A stretch of 64,000 bases of DNA, taken from positions 1,054,001 to 1,118,000 of the forward strand of contig CAVVHH010000002.1 in assembly GCA_963748005.1 (NCBI GenBank). Direction: 5' to 3'. Positions within the stretch are counted from its first letter, which is position 1, and each line of letters begins with the position of its first letter. The position numbers were made by a program, and so were the translations under genes. Below, piece after piece: positions 41,066-50,561 of the stretch. The notes under the pieces were generated by a model that was given only the letters and a program-made list of their open reading frames with translations, was not told where the DNA came from and ran no database searches. The stretch is from CAILZL01 sp963748005. GTDB taxonomy: Bacteria > Pseudomonadota > Gammaproteobacteria > Steroidobacterales > Steroidobacteraceae.

Positions 41066-43150
41066 TCAGGCCCAATTCGCGGCAGTCAGAATCATGTCAA
41101 TCAACTTGATGCCGATGAACGGCACAATGATGCCACCCAGGCCGTACACCAGCAGATTGCGCCGCAACAACACATCCGCACCCAGCGCACGATATTTCAC
41201 GCCTTTCAACGCCAGCGGAATCAGCGCCACGATGATGAGCGCATTGAAAATCACCGCTGACAGAATCGCCGAGTCGGGACTGGTCAAGCCCATGACGTTG
41301 AGCGCGTTGAGCTGCGGATAAGTCGTGGCAAACGCGGCCGGAATGATGGCGAAGTACTTGGCCACATCGTTGGCAATGCTGAAGGTCGTGAGCGAGCCAC
41401 GCGTCATCAGCATCTGCTTGCCGGTCTCGACCACTTCGATCAACTTGGTGGGGTTGGAATCGAGATCCACCATGTTGCCGGCTTCCTTGGCAGCCCGGGT
41501 ACCGCTGTTCATGGCCACCGCTACATCGGCCTGTGCCAGCGCCGGCGCGTCATTGGTGCCGTCGCCGGTCATCGCCACCAGACGACCTTGTGCCTGATGC
41601 TCGCGAATCAGTTTGAGCTTCATCTCCGGCGTCGCTTCCGCAAGGAAATCATCTACACCCGCTTCTGCGGCAATGGCGGCAGCAGTAAGAGGATTATCAC
41701 CAGTAATCATGATGGTCTTGATGCCCATGCGGCGCATCTCGGCGAAACGTTCCTTGATGCCGCCTTTGACAATGTCCTTGAGTTCGATCACGCCCAGCAC
41801 CTGTGCGCCGTCGCACACCACAAGAGGTGTGCTACCACGCCGCGCAACCTGGTTAATACTGTCCTGCAAGGCTTGCGGCATGGACTGGCCCAGCGCTTCT
41901 ACATATTTGGCAATCGCATCAGAAGAACCCTTGCGAATGGAACGCATTGCACCGCCTTGTGGAAGGTCGACACCGCTCATGCGTGTATGTGCCGAGAAGG
42001 CAATGAAATTGACGCCTTCCGTGCTGTGTTCACGCAGATTGAATTTCTGTTTGGCCAATACGACGATGCTGCGACCTTCCGGTGTTTCGTCGGCCAGTGA
42101 CGCCAACTGCGCAGCTTCGGCCAGCGCTTGTTCGGTGATACCCGGAGCAGGAATGAAGGCCGCTGCCTGACGATTGCCCAGGGTGATGGTGCCGGTCTTG
42201 TCGAGCAGCAGCACATCGACGTCGCCGGCAGCCTCGACGGCGCGACCGGAAGTCGCAATCACATTGGCCTGCATCATGCGGCTCATGCCGGCGACACCAA
42301 TTGCAGATAACAGGCCGCCGATGGTGGTTGGGATCAGGCACACCAGCAGTGCAATCAACGCCGTGATGGTGACTGGCGAACCCAGCTTGGTCACCGCTAC
42401 GCTGAACAACGAGAACGGCAATAAGGTCGCGGTGGCCAGCAGGAACACCAGCGTCAGGGCCACCAGCAAGATAGTGAGGGCAATTTCGTTCGGGGTCTTC
42501 TGGCGTTTGGCGCTTTCCACCATGGCGATCATGCGATCGATGAACGTCTCGCCGGGATTGACCGTGATCTTCACCACGATCCAGTCGGATAACACGCGTG
42601 TGCCGCCGGTAACTGAAGAGAAGTCGCCACCGGATTCGCGAATCACGGGTGCGGACTCACCGGTAATGGCGCTTTCATCCACCGAAGCAGCGCCTTCGAT
42701 CACCATACCGTCGGCAGGAATGATGTCACCGGCTTCCACCAGCACACAGTCGTCACGGCGCAGTTCAGTAGCCGGAATGCGTTCCGGCATGCTGCGGTTT
42801 CTGGGATTGATCAGGAACTTGGCCTGCACGGTCTGGCGCAGGCCACGCAACGCAGCGGCTTGTGCTTTGCTGCGGCCTTCCGCCAGGGCTTCGGCGAAGT
42901 TGGCAAACAACACTGTGAACCATAACCACACGGCAATGCCGAGCACAAATCCTGCGGGCGCTTCGCCCAAAGTATTTACAGGGCCGCGTAGTGCCTGGAT
43001 CCACAGGATGGTGGTCAGCATGCTGCCGATATACACCACAAACATCACCGGATTGCGCCATTGCACGCGCGGATCCAGTTTGCGCAGTGCATCCAGGATC
43101 GCCGGCATCACCAGCGATTTATCAAACATGGATAGTTGTTTCTTGGTCAT
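41066..43150 (-). CDS. kdpB: KdpB potassium-transporting P-type ATPase subunit
   Basis: 694 residues. Catalytic subunit: phosphorylation site LLDKTGTITLGNR, TGES actuator loop (ESAITGESAPVIRESGG), nucleotide domain (KGSSDAIAKYVEALG) and hinge MVAMTGDGTNDAPALAQADV. TM segments carry VCLIPTTIGGLLSAIG. It hydrolyses ATP to drive K+ uptake through KdpA. The ATG at 43150 follows TTGGATAC; the frame extends to 43201 into the adjacent repeat. Confidence 0.97.
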   Translation of the reverse strand: MTKKQLSMFDKSLVMPAILDALRKLDPRVQWRNPVMFVVYIGSMLTTILWIQALRGPVNTLGEAPAGFVLGIAVWLWFTVLFANFAEALAEGRSKAQAAALRGLRQTVQAKFLINPRNRSMPERIPATELRRDDCVLVEAGDIIPADGMVIEGAASVDESAITGESAPVIRESGGDFSSVTGGTRVLSDWIVVKITVNPGETFIDRMIAMVESAKRQKTPNEIALTILLVALTLVFLLATATLLPFSLFSVAVTKLGSPVTITALIALLVCLIPTTIGGLLSAIGVAGMSRMMQANVIATSGRAVEAAGDVDVLLLDKTGTITLGNRQAAAFIPAPGITEQALAEAAQLASLADETPEGRSIVVLAKQKFNLREHSTEGVNFIAFSAHTRMSGVDLPQGGAMRSIRKGSSDAIAKYVEALGQSMPQALQDSINQVARRGSTPLVVCDGAQVLGVIELKDIVKGGIKERFAEMRRMGIKTIMITGDNPLTAAAIAAEAGVDDFLAEATPEMKLKLIREHQAQGRLVAMTGDGTNDAPALAQADVAVAMNSGTRAAKEAGNMVDLDSNPTKLIEVVETGKQMLMTRGSLTTFSIANDVAKYFAIIPAAFATTYPQLNALNVMGLTSPDSAILSAVIFNALIIVALIPLALKGVKYRALGADVLLRRNLLVYGLGGIIVPFIGIKLIDMILTAANWA

Positions 43151-43186
43151 ATCTGTATCCAATTCGGCGACATGTCTGTCTATTGC

Positions 43187-43253
43187 GTTGTAGGGGCGCA
43201 CCTATGTGTGCGCCCATCCGATCCGGGCAGACACATGAGTCTGCCCCTACAAC
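43187..43253. repeat. GTTGTAGGGGC palindromic repeat in kdpA-kdpB gap
   Basis: Outer arms GTTGTAGGGGC / GCCCCTACAAC flank two inner hairpins (GCGCACCTATGTGTGCGC and GCAGACACATGAGTCTGC). It ends one base before the kdpA stop codon. Confidence 0.85.
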
Positions 43254-43254
43254 A

Positions 43255-45057
43255 TCAACCCACCATCATCAAATGCTCAACAATCGGTCCGAGCGCGAGT
43301 GCCGGCACATAGGTCAGTAGTCCAACCAGCAACACTGACCCGACCAGCAACACCACAAACAGCAGACCATGTGTGGGCATCGTGCCCGCAGTCACCGGTA
43401 TGCGTTTCTTGGCCGCCAGCGATCCGGCAACGGCCAGCACCGGCACGATCACCCAGAAGCGACCTATCCACATGGCGATGCCCAATGCCGTGTTGTAGAA
43501 CGGCGTATTGGCAGACAAGCCGGCAAACGCACTACCGTTGTTGTTACCCGCCGACGTGAAGGCATACAGGATTTCCGAGAAGCCATGCGCGCCTGGATTG
43601 GCCACACCGGCAACACCCGCGTCCGCCATCACGGCCACCGCGGTACCGATCAGCACCACCATGGGTGTGATCAGAATGGCGATCGAGGTCATCTTCATGT
43701 CGAAGGATTCGATCTTCTTGCCCAGATACTCCGGCGTGCGGCCAATCATCAGACCGGCAATGAATACGGCGAGAATGGCGAAGATCAACATCGAATACAG
43801 ACCCGTACCCACACCACCGGGTGCCACTTCACCCAGCTGCATCATCACCAGCGGCACCAGTCCACCCAATGGTGTGAGAGAGTCATGCATGGCGTTCACC
43901 GCACCGGTGGACGTACCCGTAGTCGCGGTGGCAAACAACGCGGATGAGCCAATGCCAAAGCGCGTTTCCTTGCCTTCCATGTTGCCGCCGCTTTGCGTGG
44001 AGCTGACCGATTGGTCCACGCCCAGCGCAGTGAATGCGGGGTTGCCCAGTTGTTCGTTGACTTGCGCGACGATCACCATCGATCCCAGCAGCACCACCAT
44101 GGCAGTCAGCACCGCCCAGCCCTGGCGCCTGTCGCCCACCATGTAGCCAAAAGTGTAGGTCAGCGAGAAGGAAATCAGCAGCAACGAATAGATCTCCACA
44201 AAGTTGGTCACCGCCGTGGGGTTTTCAAACGGATGTGCGGAATTGGCATTGAGGAAACCGCCGCCATTGGTGCCCAGCTCCTTGATGGCCTCCTGCGACG
44301 CAATCGGTCCCATTGCCAGGGTTTGCGTTTGCGTACTGACATCTTCTTTCACGGCATCGCCGCTGGCATCCGTCACGGCATTGCCTTCGGCGTCCAGCTT
44401 GGGCTGTTGATAAGTCTGCGGCTCAATGGTGGTGACGTCCTTGTAGGCGTCAAAGTTCTGGATCACACCGCCCGCTGCCAGCACCACCGCTACCACCACA
44501 GATAGCGGCAGCAACACATACAGCGTGCCGCGCACCAGATCCACCCAGAAATTGCCAATGGTCTGACTCGAGTGACGCGCCAGACTGCGAATCAGGGCGA
44601 CGGCCACCGCCAGACCGGTTGCGGCAGAAACGAAGTTCTGCACTGCCAGCGCCGACATCTGTACCAGGTAACTCATGGTGGCTTCACCCGAGTAGCCCTG
44701 CCAGTTGGTGTTGGTGACAAAGCTCACCGCTGTATTGAACGACGAGTCCGCACTGACATTGCTGAATGTCTGCGGATTCAGTGGCAGCCACACTTGCAGA
44801 CGTTGCAGCAGATATACCGTTAGCGCACCCAGGGCGCTGAACAGCAGTACTGCGATGGCGTAGTCTTTCCAGCTCTGTTCACGATCGATATCGACGCCGG
44901 AAAAACGATAGATGACAGCCTCAAGGCTGCCGCCCAAGCGGGTGGCCAGCATGCGTTCGCCACTCATTACCCTGGCAATATAGGTGCCCAGCGGTTTGAC
45001 GCTGAGCAGCAGCGCCAGCAGCAGCGCGATGTTCAATACAATTGTAGAAGTAGTCAT
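43255..45057 (-). CDS. kdpA: KdpA potassium channel-like subunit
   Basis: 600 residues, about ten TM segments. Four P-loop-like repeats include VTNTNWQGYSGEATMSYLVQ, ELGTNGGGFLNANSAHPFEN, TTGTSTGAVNAMHDSLTPLG and FTSAGNNNGSAFAGL, which form the selectivity filter. Translocates K+ with energy from KdpB. An extended insertion (about 215-245, rich in Asp, Ala and Gln) lies in one loop. Its ATG overlaps the kdpF stop by one base. Confidence 0.97.
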   Translation of the reverse strand: MTTSTIVLNIALLLALLLSVKPLGTYIARVMSGERMLATRLGGSLEAVIYRFSGVDIDREQSWKDYAIAVLLFSALGALTVYLLQRLQVWLPLNPQTFSNVSADSSFNTAVSFVTNTNWQGYSGEATMSYLVQMSALAVQNFVSAATGLAVAVALIRSLARHSSQTIGNFWVDLVRGTLYVLLPLSVVVAVVLAAGGVIQNFDAYKDVTTIEPQTYQQPKLDAEGNAVTDASGDAVKEDVSTQTQTLAMGPIASQEAIKELGTNGGGFLNANSAHPFENPTAVTNFVEIYSLLLISFSLTYTFGYMVGDRRQGWAVLTAMVVLLGSMVIVAQVNEQLGNPAFTALGVDQSVSSTQSGGNMEGKETRFGIGSSALFATATTGTSTGAVNAMHDSLTPLGGLVPLVMMQLGEVAPGGVGTGLYSMLIFAILAVFIAGLMIGRTPEYLGKKIESFDMKMTSIAILITPMVVLIGTAVAVMADAGVAGVANPGAHGFSEILYAFTSAGNNNGSAFAGLSANTPFYNTALGIAMWIGRFWVIVPVLAVAGSLAAKKRIPVTAGTMPTHGLLFVVLLVGSVLLVGLLTYVPALALGPIVEHLMMVG

Positions 45058-45146
45058 CAGAAGCGCTCCGCTTTAAGCAGGGCGTACACCAGGTAAACGA
45101 AGAGCCCCAAGGCCAGCCACAGACTCAGCCACAGCATGCCGCTCAT
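45057..45146 (-). CDS. kdpF: KdpF small stabilising subunit
   Basis: 29 residues, shorter than ORF cut-offs: MSGMLWLSLWLALGLFVYLV followed by YALLKAERF. This single TM helix with the YLVYALL-KAERF tail is typical of KdpF, which stabilises KdpABC. TGA overlaps the kdpA ATG, and its own ATG overlaps the preceding small ORF stop, so the three genes are translationally linked. Confidence 0.92.
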   Translation of the reverse strand: MSGMLWLSLWLALGLFVYLVYALLKAERF

Positions 45147-45250
45147 GGACGTTCTCCCGATTGACGTTCACCGAGGCGCGCCAGCACCCGCACCAGGCCG
45201 ATGCTCCCCAGCAACAGCGCCAACAGCACTAACAGATAAATGACATCCAT
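45143..45250 (-). CDS. Tiny membrane protein leading the kdp operon
   Basis: 35 residues: MDVIYLLVLLALLLGSIGLV then RVLARLGERQSGERP. One TM helix and a basic, soluble tail. Such unnamed short proteins precede kdpF in several proteobacteria. The start has CGAGGTAT; the stop overlaps the kdpF start (ATGA). Presumably a co-translated accessory of the Kdp complex; not characterised. Confidence 0.75.
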   Translation of the reverse strand: MDVIYLLVLLALLLGSIGLVRVLARLGERQSGERP

Positions 45251-45287
45251 CGCCGATACCTCGTTTTATAAGGTGGCGCATCGTAGG

Positions 45288-45316
45288 GGCGACCCGTGTA
45301 AAAAAGCTGTAAAGAA
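45288..45316 (-). promoter_or_regulatory. KdpE-binding-box-like site of the kdp operon
   Basis: The minus strand reads TCTTTACAGCTTTTTTACAC followed by GGGTCGCCCC, resembling the E. coli kdpFABC KdpE site (T-rich block, TTTTTTACAC, then a GC stretch). It lies about 40-65 bp upstream of the first kdp ORF, in the right orientation. The rest of 45251-45532 shows no gene. Confidence 0.6.
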
Positions 45317-45532
45317 TTACCCCTAGACTCTAAGATCGGCCGCGGGCCGCATCAGGGGATAGGAAGGGATCAACATTGGTGACCTGAGACAGGTCCGGCG
45401 AGTGGCCGATGTCTGGCACCGTTATTCAAACTGCAATGCTCAGGCCATGACTTCGGTTTGCAGAAATAGCGAACCGGAGATATTCGCTGTCAGGGTATAC
45501 CAGGAGATCCCTGAAAAGACACGGTCAGTAAA

Positions 45533-46894
45533 CTATCCAACACGCAAATCCAATGGCGCACCCTTATCGTCCATGGTATGCATGACAATCGGCCGGCGCC
45601 AGACGCGTTGCATGTACTCGAGCACCTTGTTGCCGCGTTCGACATCGAGTCCACGACCGTCTGTCTGGTTGTCGTGTTGTAGTTCCAGCGTGCCATCGAC
45701 ACGAATATGTGAGGCGGCAATGGACGGCGCGCCGAAGTTGTACTTGGGTGCCAACATTGCCTCGTGCAGATCGCTGAGTTTGGCTTCCTTCACTTCGACG
45801 CGGCCATTGGCTTCGGCGTTGTACTTGAACAGATTGAGCTCATCTGCCAGGTTCTCGTCGAGATAGTTGCGCACGAAGCTGAAATCATCGTCCTGCTGCA
45901 TGATGCTGCGCGCCGCTTCGATGCCATCGCGTTCGATGATTTTTTCCCACATGGTAAAGCCAAGATGGTAGGGATTGATCGACAGCGCGATGTGCTGATC
46001 GGGCGCATAGGGACGCACTACATCTGAGTGGCACTTGATGGCATCCAGGTAAGCCGCCTGTGGCATGAAGTCCGCTTCGCGCAGCAGTCGCGCATGCCAG
46101 TATGAGGCCCAGCCTTCGTTCATGATCTGGGTGGCAAATACAGGATAGAAGTAGAACGACTCTTCGCGCACTGCCAGAAAAATGTCCCGCTCCCAGCCCT
46201 CCAGCTCGGGTGCATACTGCGCAACGAACCACAGCAGATCCTTTTCCGGATGCGGCGGAATCGGTGCCCGCTGCCGGGTCGCTGCCGCGCCTTGTGAGGC
46301 CAGCTCCGGATCGAGCGCGGCAAAACGTTTGGCAAACTCGTCATCGCGATGCAGGGGCTTGGCGGCCAGATACTCGGGATATTTTTCGCGACGCAGACGA
46401 TGGTTGGTATCGATGTGCTGTTCCAGCGCCAGCGCCGCATCCAGCACCACCTCGACACGTTCAGCGCCGTATTCTTCAATGGCGCGGGCAATCTGCCGGG
46501 CGTGATTCGCCGCATGCTCAACAATATGTTCGCTGATCTGCGATTGCGCGCGGTTGAACAGCAGGTTGTTACGCGAGAAATCTGCATGTCCCAGCACGTG
46601 CGCGGTCACCAGCACGTTTTCCGCAAGACTGTTGTTCTGTGCCAGATAGGCATGCCCCGGATTGCCTGGAAACACCACTTCGAACAGACGCGAGTTGCCC
46701 ATCTGATGCTGGATCAACTGATAGATGTAGCGCACGCCGAACGACCAGTGCGGCATGCGCACCGGCAGGCCATACACGGAAATTTCCATCATGAAGCTTT
46801 GCGGCACAGCTTCAAAATCGACCGGGTTGAAGCTCAGACCCAGTGAAGTGGCCAGCTTCTCGACTTTCGGCAGGTAATCACGCCATTCGCTCAT
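45533..46894 (-). CDS. ycgB: SpoVR family protein (YcgB-like)
   Basis: 453 residues, near the YcgB length. Family stretches: MPHWSFGVRYIYQLIQHQMG, SRLFEVVFPGNPGHAYLAQN, VLGHADFSRNNLLF, IMNEGWASYWHARLLREADF and SINPYHLGFTMWEKI. Cytoplasmic; role unknown. Last gene of the conserved prkA-yeaH-spoVR stress trio on one strand. A short repeat separates it from yeaH. The stop at 45533 is followed by no clear terminator. Confidence 0.94.
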   Translation of the reverse strand: MSEWRDYLPKVEKLATSLGLSFNPVDFEAVPQSFMMEISVYGLPVRMPHWSFGVRYIYQLIQHQMGNSRLFEVVFPGNPGHAYLAQNNSLAENVLVTAHVLGHADFSRNNLLFNRAQSQISEHIVEHAANHARQIARAIEEYGAERVEVVLDAALALEQHIDTNHRLRREKYPEYLAAKPLHRDDEFAKRFAALDPELASQGAAATRQRAPIPPHPEKDLLWFVAQYAPELEGWERDIFLAVREESFYFYPVFATQIMNEGWASYWHARLLREADFMPQAAYLDAIKCHSDVVRPYAPDQHIALSINPYHLGFTMWEKIIERDGIEAARSIMQQDDDFSFVRNYLDENLADELNLFKYNAEANGRVEVKEAKLSDLHEAMLAPKYNFGAPSIAASHIRVDGTLELQHDNQTDGRGLDVERGNKVLEYMQRVWRRPIVMHTMDDKGAPLDLRVG

Positions 46895-46914
46895 TCATTT
46901 ACTCCGAGTCTCTA

Positions 46915-46939
46915 CTCCCTCTCCCTGAGGGAGAGGGGA
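46915..46939. repeat. CTCTCCC/GGGAGAGG repeat, copy 5 (single hairpin)
   Basis: CTCCCTCTCCCTGAGGGAGA and following GGG form one hairpin between spoVR/ycgB and yeaH. Confidence 0.75.
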
Positions 46940-46973
46940 TGAATCAATAAACTTCTTCTCCTTAATTCCAGAT

Positions 46974-48131
46974 CTACGCCGCCTCCTGATGCTTGAAGAA
47001 ATGCCGCACCGCATCCCAGATGTTCTCCAGCTGGCCGATGGCGAAGCTGCCCACTGCTTTACCACGCTCGGCATATTCGCGGAACAGATAACCCACTTCG
47101 GTCTGCAGGTTCTGCTGCGTGCCGGTAGACACCTCCAGATAGCCACAATAATTGCTGACCTCGCTCAGTTCCTGCATGGCCTCTTCAGATTCAGCGCGGT
47201 CTTCCGAATAGTTGTCACCGTCTGAGGCATAAAACAGATAGATGTTGTAGCGCGATGGGCTGTAACGTTCGGCGATGATCTCGCGCACTTTGTTCAATCC
47301 CGTTGAAGTCACCGTGCCGCCGCTGCCGCTCACCTGGAAAAATTCCTGCTCGTTGAATTCCCAGGCTTCGGTGGTGTGGGCCACGAATACGGTATCAAGA
47401 TGCCGGTACTGCCGCTTCAGGCCCTGTGCTGCCCAGAAGAAAAACGTCTTGGCCAGCTTGCGATCGGCATCGGTCATACTGCCCGACACGTCCATGAGAA
47501 AGAACACTACGGCCTGAATCGATGGCTGTTCGCGCTGATTCAATTGTCTGAAACGCAGATCCTCATCCGTGAAGTTGGGCGCGTCAGTTTGAATGGCGCG
47601 ACGCTTCACCGATTCGCGCAGTGAGCGTCGGCGATCCAGACGTGAACGGGCGCCCTTGCGATCCCAGCCTTCACGCGCCCAGTCGGTGGTTTCAGATTTG
47701 CCGACGCGTGATTTGAGGTTGGGCAGTTCCATTTCTTCCCAGAGCCAGTCGACAATGTCGTCGATCTTGAATTCGAGAACGAATTCGATGCCGCCACCGT
47801 CATTGCCACCCTTGCCCTTGCCGGGTTGACCGCCTTGCGGCTGGCCCTGCGCCAGCACATCGCCCGGCTTTGCCTGTCCCTGACCCACGCCATCGCGCTG
47901 TGAAGGCTGATTAAGGCGGAAGTGATAGTGCTCCAGCATTTTCACCGGAACTTTGACGGTGCGCGAGCCGCTGCCCATTACATCGGCGCCAGCAACGATC
48001 TCCGGCAGGTGCTTGCGCACCGCGTCGCGCACTTTTTCGTTGTGTCGCAACCAATCCCTGGCACCGCGCGAGAACAATTCATACCAACCATTGATGTTGG
48101 ATCTCGTCAGTGTGGAATCGTGTTCGCTCAC
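46974..48131 (-). CDS. yeaH: YeaH/YhbH family protein (DUF444)
   Basis: 385 residues. DUF444 with a vWA-like core: VVFFLMDVSGSMTDADRKLA (MIDAS DxSGS), FVAHTTEAWEF and YLFYASDGDNYSED. A Gly/Gln-rich linker lies at about 88-115. Works with the PrkA kinase in E. coli; the operon responds to nitrogen starvation and stationary phase there. Its gene follows prkA by 25 bp. The C-terminus ends with AVRHFFKHQEAA. Confidence 0.95.
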   Translation of the reverse strand: MSEHDSTLTRSNINGWYELFSRGARDWLRHNEKVRDAVRKHLPEIVAGADVMGSGSRTVKVPVKMLEHYHFRLNQPSQRDGVGQGQAKPGDVLAQGQPQGGQPGKGKGGNDGGGIEFVLEFKIDDIVDWLWEEMELPNLKSRVGKSETTDWAREGWDRKGARSRLDRRRSLRESVKRRAIQTDAPNFTDEDLRFRQLNQREQPSIQAVVFFLMDVSGSMTDADRKLAKTFFFWAAQGLKRQYRHLDTVFVAHTTEAWEFNEQEFFQVSGSGGTVTSTGLNKVREIIAERYSPSRYNIYLFYASDGDNYSEDRAESEEAMQELSEVSNYCGYLEVSTGTQQNLQTEVGYLFREYAERGKAVGSFAIGQLENIWDAVRHFFKHQEAA

Positions 48132-48156
48132 CGCTACCTCCGGGCCCCGGAATCTT

Positions 48157-50109
48157 CTACTCCTGGGCCAACAATGTCGTTACATAGTTCAGCGCTTCCT
48201 TGGCGCTGTGCTCGTCATAGCCATACTCATTCACCAGGCGCTGTTGCACCGCAGATACTTTCTTGCGCGCTTCGTCATCGGGTCGCGAGCTGGATGTAAC
48301 CAATCGCAACACATCGCGACGCTCTTCAAACAGATACTGCTCGATGGCTTCATGCATGCGCGCATGACTGTTGAGCGTGAATTTGTCGCCGACCTTGTAG
48401 GCCATCATTGCCTTGCGCACGACCTCCTGTCGGAAGGAATGCTTGCCGGAATCGGAGACCTTGATCTTCTCTTCCACCTGACGCAGGAAACGTTCATCGG
48501 CCGGACGCGTTTCGCCAGTGATGGGATCGGTGACTTCGCGATGATCCAGCGAGGCCTCGACCTCATCCAGATACTTCTCAAGCAGTTGCTGCGCCTCTTC
48601 CTCAAACGAAGCAAACAGCGCGCGATGCACATCTTCCTTGACCCAACGGTTGTAGAAGTCCTTGCGCGCCAGCACCAGAAAATCGATCCACTGCTTTTTC
48701 TGCTTGGCGTCCATACGCGCATCGCTGTCCACCGAGTCTTTCAGCGCCAGCAACAGTTCCATACTGGTCAGACTGCTGGCATCGGTGCGCGTAATCGCGT
48801 TCGATATGGAGTTGACGATGAAGCGCGGGCTGACCCCACCCAGACCTTCGTCCGGAGCTTCAGCGCGCAGGCGTTGTGCTTCGTTCTCGCCAAAGCCTTC
48901 GACGCTCTCGCCGGCATAGATGCGCAGCTTCTTGGCCAGATCCAGACCTTCTTTCTCGGGCTTCTGCAAACGAGTAAGTACGGAAAAGACTGCGGCCAGC
49001 TTCAGCACGTGCGGGTCGAGATGCACATCGCGGAAGGCGGGCGCGCCCGACACCAGCTTGTGATAGATGCGTGCCTCATCCTTATAAGAGAGCGCATAAG
49101 GCACCTTGATGATGACCATGCGGTCCAGCAAGGCCTCGTTTTCCTTCTCCTGCAGGAATTTGTGGAACTCGGCGAGGTTGGTATGCGCCACGATGGTTTC
49201 ATCGAGGTAGATCAGCGGGAAGCGCGATACCTTGACGTTCTTTTCCTGCGTCAGGGTCAGCAGCAGGTACAGGAACTCGCGCTTCACCTTGAGGATTTCA
49301 ATCATCTCCAGCATGCCGCGGCTGGCGGCATACACGGCGCCGGACCACGACCATGCGCGCGGATCACCTTCATCACCCACTTCAGCAACCTTGGACAAGT
49401 CCACCGAACCCACCAGATCAGCAATATCTGCAGTGGTGGGGTCATGCGGTGCATAGGTACCCACACCCATGCGCATGGCTTCGGACAGGAACACGCGTTC
49501 CACCGGCACCTGTAAATAGTCGCCTTCATAGTCACGTTCGAGTTTGTCGCGTGCCCAAGGACTGAGTTCACCGGTCAACTCGACGCCATAAGTCTCGCGA
49601 AACTCGGCGCGCATGCTGGTGGGAATCAGATTGAGGGGCGATTCATGCAGTGGTGAACCCTTGATGGCATACACCGCGCCGTCATCGGTGCGGCTGTATT
49701 CCTCCAGGCCGCGCTTGAGCAGAATGGCCATGGTGGACTTGCCGCCTGAGGGTGGACCGAGCAACAACAGCAGACGTCGACCGACGTCAGAGCCAGCGGC
49801 GGCGGCTTTGAAATAGTCAATGACGCGCGCCAGGGGCTCATCGATGCCGTATAGCTCACGTTGAAACAGTTCGCGGGGTTTGCTGGCTTCGTCGGTACTG
49901 GCAGCAGTCTTGCCATACCAGCGCAGCATGTCCCAGATATATTGATGGCTGGTGCGTGCCAGACCACGCGCTGCCGTGGGCAGTACATCATTGAGAAAGT
50001 CACCGAAGGTGCCTTCCCAATGTTTCGCCTTGTGCTGCTTGCCAAAGGCGCTGAGAGATTCAACAAACTTCGACTGACGGCCAGTCGAGTTACCGATGTC
50101 GGACTGCAT
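48157..50109 (-). CDS. prkA: PrkA/YeaG serine protein kinase
   Basis: 650 residues. An AAA+-like N-terminal domain (Walker A LLGPPSGGKSTMA; IYLDETIVAHTNLAEFH) and a C-terminal PrkA kinase-like domain (RFIVNSISNAITRTDASSLT, EKIKVSDSGKHSFRQEVV). It leads the prkA-yeaH-spoVR operon. The ATG at 50109 follows GGAGGAGTGACC; a longer frame to 50139 is less likely. Cytoplasmic. In E. coli YeaG aids survival under nitrogen starvation. Confidence 0.96.
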   Translation of the reverse strand: MQSDIGNSTGRQSKFVESLSAFGKQHKAKHWEGTFGDFLNDVLPTAARGLARTSHQYIWDMLRWYGKTAASTDEASKPRELFQRELYGIDEPLARVIDYFKAAAAGSDVGRRLLLLLGPPSGGKSTMAILLKRGLEEYSRTDDGAVYAIKGSPLHESPLNLIPTSMRAEFRETYGVELTGELSPWARDKLERDYEGDYLQVPVERVFLSEAMRMGVGTYAPHDPTTADIADLVGSVDLSKVAEVGDEGDPRAWSWSGAVYAASRGMLEMIEILKVKREFLYLLLTLTQEKNVKVSRFPLIYLDETIVAHTNLAEFHKFLQEKENEALLDRMVIIKVPYALSYKDEARIYHKLVSGAPAFRDVHLDPHVLKLAAVFSVLTRLQKPEKEGLDLAKKLRIYAGESVEGFGENEAQRLRAEAPDEGLGGVSPRFIVNSISNAITRTDASSLTSMELLLALKDSVDSDARMDAKQKKQWIDFLVLARKDFYNRWVKEDVHRALFASFEEEAQQLLEKYLDEVEASLDHREVTDPITGETRPADERFLRQVEEKIKVSDSGKHSFRQEVVRKAMMAYKVGDKFTLNSHARMHEAIEQYLFEERRDVLRLVTSSSRPDDEARKKVSAVQQRLVNEYGYDEHSAKEALNYVTTLLAQE

Positions 50110-50561
50110 GGTCACTCCTCCGCAATAACGAAGCCGCACCCACCAAAACCGCCATCTTGTTGCTTCGCCCTTCCCTGGAAATCGAAATCAAACTTCACTC
50201 TTGAGTCTGTATCGCTAGCCTTGTACTTAACTTAAGGTTGAGACTACTCTCATCGCAACCCAGTTCCGTGACTTAGTACATGAAAACAACGTGCCAATAT
50301 TGCTAGGGAACACAGGTTAAACGCTTTGTTGATCAAAACTGCTGGCAAGTCGATGCTTTGGCCGTGCTGTTAGGGCGTCGTTAGATGCGTTAATCAGCTG
50401 TTGTCTGATATTGCGTCAATGACGTGTCAACGATTTGACTGGCTGCAGTAAGAAGTTTCGACAGGTAAACAGCACCAGCGTGGCGCTGTGCTGAAGTGAT
50501 AACGCATCATTAAGTCGCAGGGATTTGCAGCCACGACAGTTTAATCAAGGAGGCAGGCGCG
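50110..50561. other. AT-rich intergenic region upstream of prkA
   Basis: No convincing gene on either strand for about 450 bp. The base composition is visibly lower in GC than the genes. Presumably it carries the prkA operon promoter. No copy of the 16-bp palindrome is present. Confidence 0.5.

Noticed and set aside
42174..43193. 339-codon plus-strand frame
   Set aside because: Antisense to kdpB.
43187..43253. Integron attC or a riboswitch in the kdpA-kdpB gap
   Set aside because: The structure is a simple nested palindrome of a dispersed-repeat type; no core sites, no conserved riboswitch elements.
47953..49515. 520-codon plus-strand frame
   Set aside because: Antisense to yeaH and prkA, which are unambiguous.
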